DNA of 64,000 nt, from positions 3,410,001 to 3,474,000 of the forward strand of contig NZ_JAUSRB010000002.1 of the NCBI RefSeq assembly GCF_030811595.1. Reading direction: 5' to 3'. A program made the position numbers and the translations under genes. Of this stretch, positions 60,166-64,000 are shown piece after piece (the stretch's first letter is position 1; the number at the start of each line of letters is the position of its first letter). The DNA comes from Streptosporangium brasiliense. GTDB taxonomy: Bacteria; Actinomycetota; Actinomycetes; Streptosporangiales; Streptosporangiaceae. The notes under the pieces are model-generated. The model was not told the DNA's origin, made no database searches, and worked only from the letters and a program-made list of their open reading frames with translations.

Positions 60166-60999
60166 TCAGACGCGCTGCCACAGGGCCGGGACGTTCGGCG
60201 GCTCCCAGCCGACGTAGGCCGTGTGCGCCTGCAGGCACCGGTAGGTGACGTTGTTGTAGGTGACCTGGTCGCCGGCCTGGTAGCTCGTGCCCGCCTTCCA
60301 GGTGCCCCCGGGCGTCGAGGTGGGGGTCGGCGTCGGGGTGGGGGTCGGCGTGCCGACGATGTTGAGCACGAAGTCGAAGCTCGCCTCCTTCCCGGAACCG
60401 ACAGTGCGCACGTTCATGAGCAGCGACGGGTTGAAGATCGTGTCGGTGTTGTTGCGCGGTTCGTTCGGGAAGTAGAGCTGGGTGGTGAGGACCGGCCGGT
60501 TGGGGGCCTGGACCTTGACGTGGATGTGCCGGGTGCGGCCCGGGTACAGGCCCGGCACGATCGTGGTCAGCTTGAACGCGCCCTGGGCGTCGCTGAACTG
60601 GTGCCCGCGGAAGGTGTATCCGACGTTGTCGTAGGCGCCGTTGTTGTCCGCCTGCCAGAAGTCCAGGAGCGCGTTGGCGATCGGCTGGCACGAGCGGCCG
60701 AACACGTAGCCGCTGACGGTCAGCGGGACGCCGGCGCCGGTCAGCGTGCTGCGCAGGGGCGAGTTGGGCTTGAAGTAGGGGCCCTCGGTCTGCGCGATCG
60801 TCGGGGCGTCGCCGTCGTCGCAGAACGGCGTGGGCTCAAGCAGCTCGCCCGTCCCCAGCGCGTTGCGGGCCAGCGCGGGGGCCTGGCCGATCAACAGCGG
60901 GACCGGGGCTATCAGGGCGGCCTTCAGCAGTGTCTTCCGGCTGATGCCCCTGGATTGCTGTCCTTCGGTGTTCTCGTCGTGGGTGTTCTCGGCGTCCAC
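60166..60999 (-). CDS. Secreted intradiol ring-cleavage dioxygenase with CBM5/12-type module
   Basis: A 277-residue exported enzyme. The signal includes SRKTLLKAALIAPVPLLIG, a Tat-like start. The Fe(III) ligand candidates of intradiol dioxygenases are Tyr in NNGAYDNVGY, Tyr in VPGLYPGRTRHIHVKV and the HIH pair there. A Thr-Pro linker leads to a 45-residue module ending WEPPNVPALWQRV, almost the same as that on the LPMO at 25275. A similar fusion in Streptomyces (SACTE_2871) binds lignin-type substrates. GTG at 60999 follows GGAGG by 5 bases; upstream codons are not counted. It would cleave catechol-type aromatics outside the cell and feed the pca pathway. Confidence 0.9.
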   Translation of the reverse strand: MDAENTHDENTEGQQSRGISRKTLLKAALIAPVPLLIGQAPALARNALGTGELLEPTPFCDDGDAPTIAQTEGPYFKPNSPLRSTLTGAGVPLTVSGYVFGRSCQPIANALLDFWQADNNGAYDNVGYTFRGHQFSDAQGAFKLTTIVPGLYPGRTRHIHVKVQAPNRPVLTTQLYFPNEPRNNTDTIFNPSLLMNVRTVGSGKEASFDFVLNIVGTPTPTPTPTPTSTPGGTWKAGTSYQAGDQVTYNNVTYRCLQAHTAYVGWEPPNVPALWQRV

Positions 61000-61484
61000 A
61001 ATGGCCTCCTTGGCCTCCGGGGGGATGTGCCTGGATGCAACCTGTCGAGCGCGCGCGGCACGGGCGGAGCCGGTCGAACCGGCGCCGTGCGACACCGCCG
61101 CGGGGAACTGGCCGGAACCTGGCAGCCTGGACTTCAACAAAGCTGACATTCAGCCGAGAGAACGGAACACCCTACAAGTTTCTATAACTTCGCGGTATGG
61201 GCATTTTGCCGGAAAAGCCGCAGATAGCAGCCCTGGAGTGGCCCTCTGGCGCTTCATACCGGATGTCCATGTAGCGGGTGTGATGGCCGGTGGTGGTGCC
61301 GGGCACGTCCGCCGCCCGGTGTTCCGTCCGCTGCCCGGTGTTCCGTCCGGCCGACGTGCCGGGCGGCTGCCCGGCCGGCAGCGCGCGCCCGGTCGCGCCC
61401 GCTTGTGATCGGCGTGCCTGCCCGCCTCCGCTGACCGGCCAGAATGAGGGACTGGACGACGCGAAACGGCCGAGAGGTGTTCCG
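61000..61484. other. Divergent gene-free region
   Basis: 485 bp between the dioxygenase and RpiR starts. It holds an AT-rich stretch at about 61168-61210 that may contain the dioxygenase promoter and two direct repeats GCCCGGTGTTCCGTCCG (61314-61330 and 61333-61349). No gene is recognised. Confidence 0.5.
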
Positions 61485-62540
61485 ATGACCGGTGAGAGCG
61501 GGAGGACGGCGCGAGGGGCGGCGTCCGGGAGAGGGCCGGGCGGAGGCGGCACGCCGGGGAAGGGGCCGGACGGAGGCGGTACGCCAGGGAAAGGACCGGG
61601 CGGTGTGGCCGGCGCGGACCGGGGCGGCACGGACCGGGGCGGCGTGGCCGGCGCGGAGCCGGGCGGCGCGTCCGGGGACGGGGCGGAGATCTTCGTGTCC
61701 GTCGCCGAGCGGGTCCGGCGCAGCCTGGAGGGCGCCTCGGCGGGGGAGCGGCTGGTCGCCCGGACCCTGCTGGCGAGCTACCCCACGGCCGGGCTGGAGA
61801 CCGCGGCGCGGCTGGCCGAGCGGGCGGGGGTGAGCGCGCCGACCGTGGTCCGCTTCGTCGCCCGGCTCGGTTTCGCCGGATACCGGGCGTTCCAGCAGGC
61901 TCTCCGGGACGAGATCGAGGCGCGGCGGGCCTCGCCGCTCACGCTCGCCCAGCAGCTCGGCGACGGGGTGGCCCCGGATTCCCTGCGGGTGTCGGCCGGA
62001 GCGATCTTCCGGCAGCGGCTGGACGAGTCGTTCGCGGCGCTGTCGGACCCCGAGGTGGAGGCCGTGCTCGACCTGCTGGCCGACCCGGCCCGCCGGATCG
62101 CGCTGATCGGCGGGCGGTTCTCGCACATCCTCGCCGAGTATCTCGACCTGCACCTGCGGCTGCTGCGGCCCGGCACCCGCGTGCTCGACCCGCGGCCCGA
62201 GAGCCTGGCCGCGTTCTCCGTGGACGTCGGGCGGCGTGACGTCGTCGTGGTGTTCGACTACCGGCGCTACCAGCGCGACGTCGTCGAGTTCACCCGCCGC
62301 GTGCACGACCGGGGGGCCAAGGTGGTGCTCTTCACCGACCCGTGGCTGTCTCCCGCCGCGGAGGCCGCCGACCTCGTGATCCCGGTCCGGGTCGAGGCGC
62401 CGAGCCCGTTCGACAGCCTCGTCCCGGCGCTCGCGCTGGTGGAGACGGTGGTCGCCGGAGTGATGGCCCGGCTCGGGAAGGAGGGGGAGGAGCGGCTGCG
62501 GCAGTGCGAGGAGATCGTGGGTGACGTCACCGTCGAGTGA
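61485..62540 (+). CDS. MurR/RpiR-family transcriptional regulator
   Basis: A 351-residue regulator. An RpiR-type HTH (about 75-140, AARLAERAGVSAPTVVRFVARLG) is followed by a SIS sugar-phosphate-binding domain (about 200-320, RIALIGGRFSHILAEYLDLHLR). The first 65 residues are a Gly-rich tail with repeats (GGGGTPGKGP, GGTDRGGVAGA) whose DNA is repetitive. The ATG at 61485 follows GAGAGGTG. It is upstream of an APC permease gene in the same direction and probably regulates it. The ligand is unknown. Confidence 0.88.
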   Translation: MTGESGRTARGAASGRGPGGGGTPGKGPDGGGTPGKGPGGVAGADRGGTDRGGVAGAEPGGASGDGAEIFVSVAERVRRSLEGASAGERLVARTLLASYPTAGLETAARLAERAGVSAPTVVRFVARLGFAGYRAFQQALRDEIEARRASPLTLAQQLGDGVAPDSLRVSAGAIFRQRLDESFAALSDPEVEAVLDLLADPARRIALIGGRFSHILAEYLDLHLRLLRPGTRVLDPRPESLAAFSVDVGRRDVVVVFDYRRYQRDVVEFTRRVHDRGAKVVLFTDPWLSPAAEAADLVIPVRVEAPSPFDSLVPALALVETVVAGVMARLGKEGEERLRQCEEIVGDVTVE

Positions 62541-62648
62541 ACGCCGCCTCCCGCAGGGGCTGCCTCCGGCCGTGCGCCGCCTCCGGCCGGGTGCCTCCGG
62601 CGACGGAGATGTAACAAATCTTTCATGGATTCTTGTTGATGGTCTTCG

Positions 62649-62664
62649 TGAAAGCTATGTTTCA
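62649..62664. promoter_or_regulatory. RpiR-type operator candidate
   Basis: TGAAA-GCTATG-TTTCA, a 5-bp perfect inverted repeat with a 6-base spacer, 57-72 bp upstream of the APC permease start. Sites of this TGAAA/TTTCA type are known for RpiR-family proteins. Further TTTCAT and GTGAAA half-sites occur nearby. Confidence 0.45.
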
Positions 62665-62720
62665 TCGTCAAGTGCCGGCCGCGACCGCCGCCGGCGCTGC
62701 CGTCACCATCAGGAGGTGCC

Positions 62721-64000
62721 GTGACCGAAGAACTGCGTCCGCCTCGCAAGCTCCGCCTCTGGGAGGCGCTCGCCCTGTCCGTCGGGCTCATGGGCCCCAC
62801 CCTCGCCATGGCCCTGAACGGCGCCGGTGTGGCGGCCACGGTCGGCAAGGCCGTACCTCTGGTCTTCGTGCTGGGCCTGGTCGGGGTCGCGCTGGTCGCC
62901 TACGGGTTCGTACGGCTGACGCGGCACTTCAACCACGCCGGATCGGTCTACGCCCTGGCCGGGGTCACCCTCGGCCCCCGGGCCGGGTTCTTCGGCGGGT
63001 TCGCGCTGCTGGGGACCTACATCTTCTTCGCCGTGTGCACGCTGGCGGCGACCGCGGTGTTCGCCGAGGCGTTCACCACCGCCCTGGGCCTGTCCCTGCA
63101 CATCCCGTGGTCCGTCGTGGCCGCGGTCGCGGCCGTCGGCGTCTGGGCCGTCAACTCCCGTGAGTCCCGCATCACCGCGCGGACCCTGCTGATCGTCGAG
63201 GGCGTCGGCATCGTCGGCATGCTGGTGCTCAGCGCCATCATCGTCATCCGCACCGGGGCCGGGCACGCGCCCGGCGGGCAGACGCTCGACCTGTCGGTGT
63301 TCGGGCTGGGCGGCACCACGATGAGCGCGGTGATGACCGCCACGGTGTTCGCGTTCCTGTCGTGGGCGGGCTTCGAGGCGTGCGCGTCGCTGGGCGAGGA
63401 GACCACCGACCCGCGCCGCAACGTCCCGCGCGCCCTGGCCGGGAGCGTGCTGCTCACCGGCGGCCTGTACGTCTTCGTGATGTTCGCCCAGACCGTCGGC
63501 TTCGGCACCGACGACAAGGGGGTAGCCGCCTTCTCCGGGTCCGAGTCCTCCCTGTCGGCGCTGGCGCAGACCTACATCGGCACATGGTTCTCGCTGGTCA
63601 TCGCCTTCACCGCGGTGGCGTCGGCGTTCGCGGCCTCGATCAGCTCGACCGCGGCGGCCAGCCGGCTCATGTTCGCCCTGGCCCGTGACGGCTTCGGTCC
63701 CGGTGCCCTGGCCCGCACCGACCGGCGCACCGGCTCCCCCACCGTCGCGCTGGTCGCCGCGCTGGTCCTCGCCGTGGCCGGTGACGTGATCCTCGACCTC
63801 ACCGGGGTGCACGCCTTCGACGCCTACTACTGGTTCGCCACGCTCGGCGTGCTGTGCCTGCTGGTGGCCTACGCGGTCGCCGGGGCAGGTGTGATCGCGT
63901 TTATCCTCTCCGGGCGCGGGAAGATCCCCCGGCACGAGATCGTGATCCCGGTGCTCGCCATCGCCTACCTGTGCTTCGTCTTCTACAACCAGTCAGTGGG
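62721..64000 (+). CDS. APC-family amino acid permease, truncated by the window end
   Basis: The reading frame opens at GTG 62721 (GGAGG 5 bases upstream) and stays open to the window end; 426 codons are present and the stop lies beyond. The start reads MTEELRPPRKLRLWEALALS, then helix 1 (LMGPTLAMALNGAGVAATVG). SWAGFEACASLGEETTDPRRNVPRAL near 235 is the APC signature in helix 6. About 11 helices are visible. It is downstream of the RpiR regulator. The substrate is probably an amino acid or amine. Confidence 0.9.
   Translation, partial: MTEELRPPRKLRLWEALALSVGLMGPTLAMALNGAGVAATVGKAVPLVFVLGLVGVALVAYGFVRLTRHFNHAGSVYALAGVTLGPRAGFFGGFALLGTYIFFAVCTLAATAVFAEAFTTALGLSLHIPWSVVAAVAAVGVWAVNSRESRITARTLLIVEGVGIVGMLVLSAIIVIRTGAGHAPGGQTLDLSVFGLGGTTMSAVMTATVFAFLSWAGFEACASLGEETTDPRRNVPRALAGSVLLTGGLYVFVMFAQTVGFGTDDKGVAAFSGSESSLSALAQTYIGTWFSLVIAFTAVASAFAASISSTAAASRLMFALARDGFGPGALARTDRRTGSPTVALVAALVLAVAGDVILDLTGVHAFDAYYWFATLGVLCLLVAYAVAGAGVIAFILSGRGKIPRHEIVIPVLAIAYLCFVFYNQSV

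Overview
This window is high-GC DNA with dense genes, frequent GTG starts, GGAGG-type ribosome binding sites and several start codons that look leaderless. Families typical of actinomycetes are common: SCO6745-like protein, DUF6328, DUF4235, GPGG-motif membrane protein, a flavin LLM oxidoreductase, an AA10 LPMO and a GH81 glucanase. The content best fits a soil-type, biomass-degrading member of Streptosporangiales or a close relative. The order is an inference; the actinomycete assignment is strong. I see no prophage, transposase, rRNA, CRISPR array or biosynthetic gene cluster.

Layout. 1-5.3 kb: the tail of a sugar ABC transporter (end of the binding protein, two permeases), a divergent ArsR-type regulator/MFS pair with a palindromic operator, and a LacI regulator. 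5.3-10.9 kb: a minus-strand beta-ketoadipate operon (pcaI-pcaJ-pcaF-pcaB-pcaC-pcaR) with no ring-cleavage or enol-lactone hydrolase gene beside it. 11-20.4 kb: a CynX-like MFS, a glycerophosphodiesterase, a cysteine dioxygenase/amidohydrolase pair divergent from a LacI regulator, an aromatic-amino-acid-lyase homologue with an altered MIO triad, and small metabolic genes. 20.4-23.6 kb: a cluster of hairpins with a repeated loop (candidate RNA), tRNA-Lys(CUU) and cydAB. 23.7-28.7 kb: an oxidoreductase behind a SoxR-like box, an LPMO with a DUF305 lipoprotein, a MetQ-like lipoprotein and small stress-type membrane proteins. 28.9-38 kb: SDR, glycosyltransferase, BON protein, phosphoesterase, PRC-barrel protein, a secreted hydrolase, a NarL-type two-component pair and a second identical tRNA-Lys. 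39-48 kb: a large secreted GH81 laminarinase behind twin palindromic operators, a KimA-like permease, a STAS protein, an SCO6745-like protein and a secreted three-domain repeat protein. 48-55 kb: a flavin oxidoreductase, a TetR/metallo-beta-lactamase-fold pair, and a 1,429-residue STAND ATPase with 14 near-identical WD40 repeats. 55-64 kb: MarR/hydrolase with a phased operator array, acetyltransferase/TetR/MFS, a secreted intradiol dioxygenase fused to a chitin-binding-type module, and RpiR with an APC permease that runs off the window.

How the parts fit. Secreted oxidative and hydrolytic enzymes (LPMO, GH81, dioxygenase-CBM) point to attack on polysaccharide and aromatic polymers, with the pca operon taking aromatic catabolism into central metabolism. 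Much of the window is regulatory: several regulator genes sit next to palindromes that are readable by eye. A cysteine dioxygenase operon and a MetQ-like gene 12 kb away share an operator-like element.

A second theme is structural. Short GC-rich tandem repeats (15-42 bp units) sit at gene ends, often as copies of the last codons of the upstream gene (pcaB, pcaI, the 38.3 kb gene, the MarR gene), and sometimes expanded in frame (PcaR N-terminus, lyase C-terminus, TetR and RpiR N-termini). All statements come from reading the sequence; no alignments or database searches were run.
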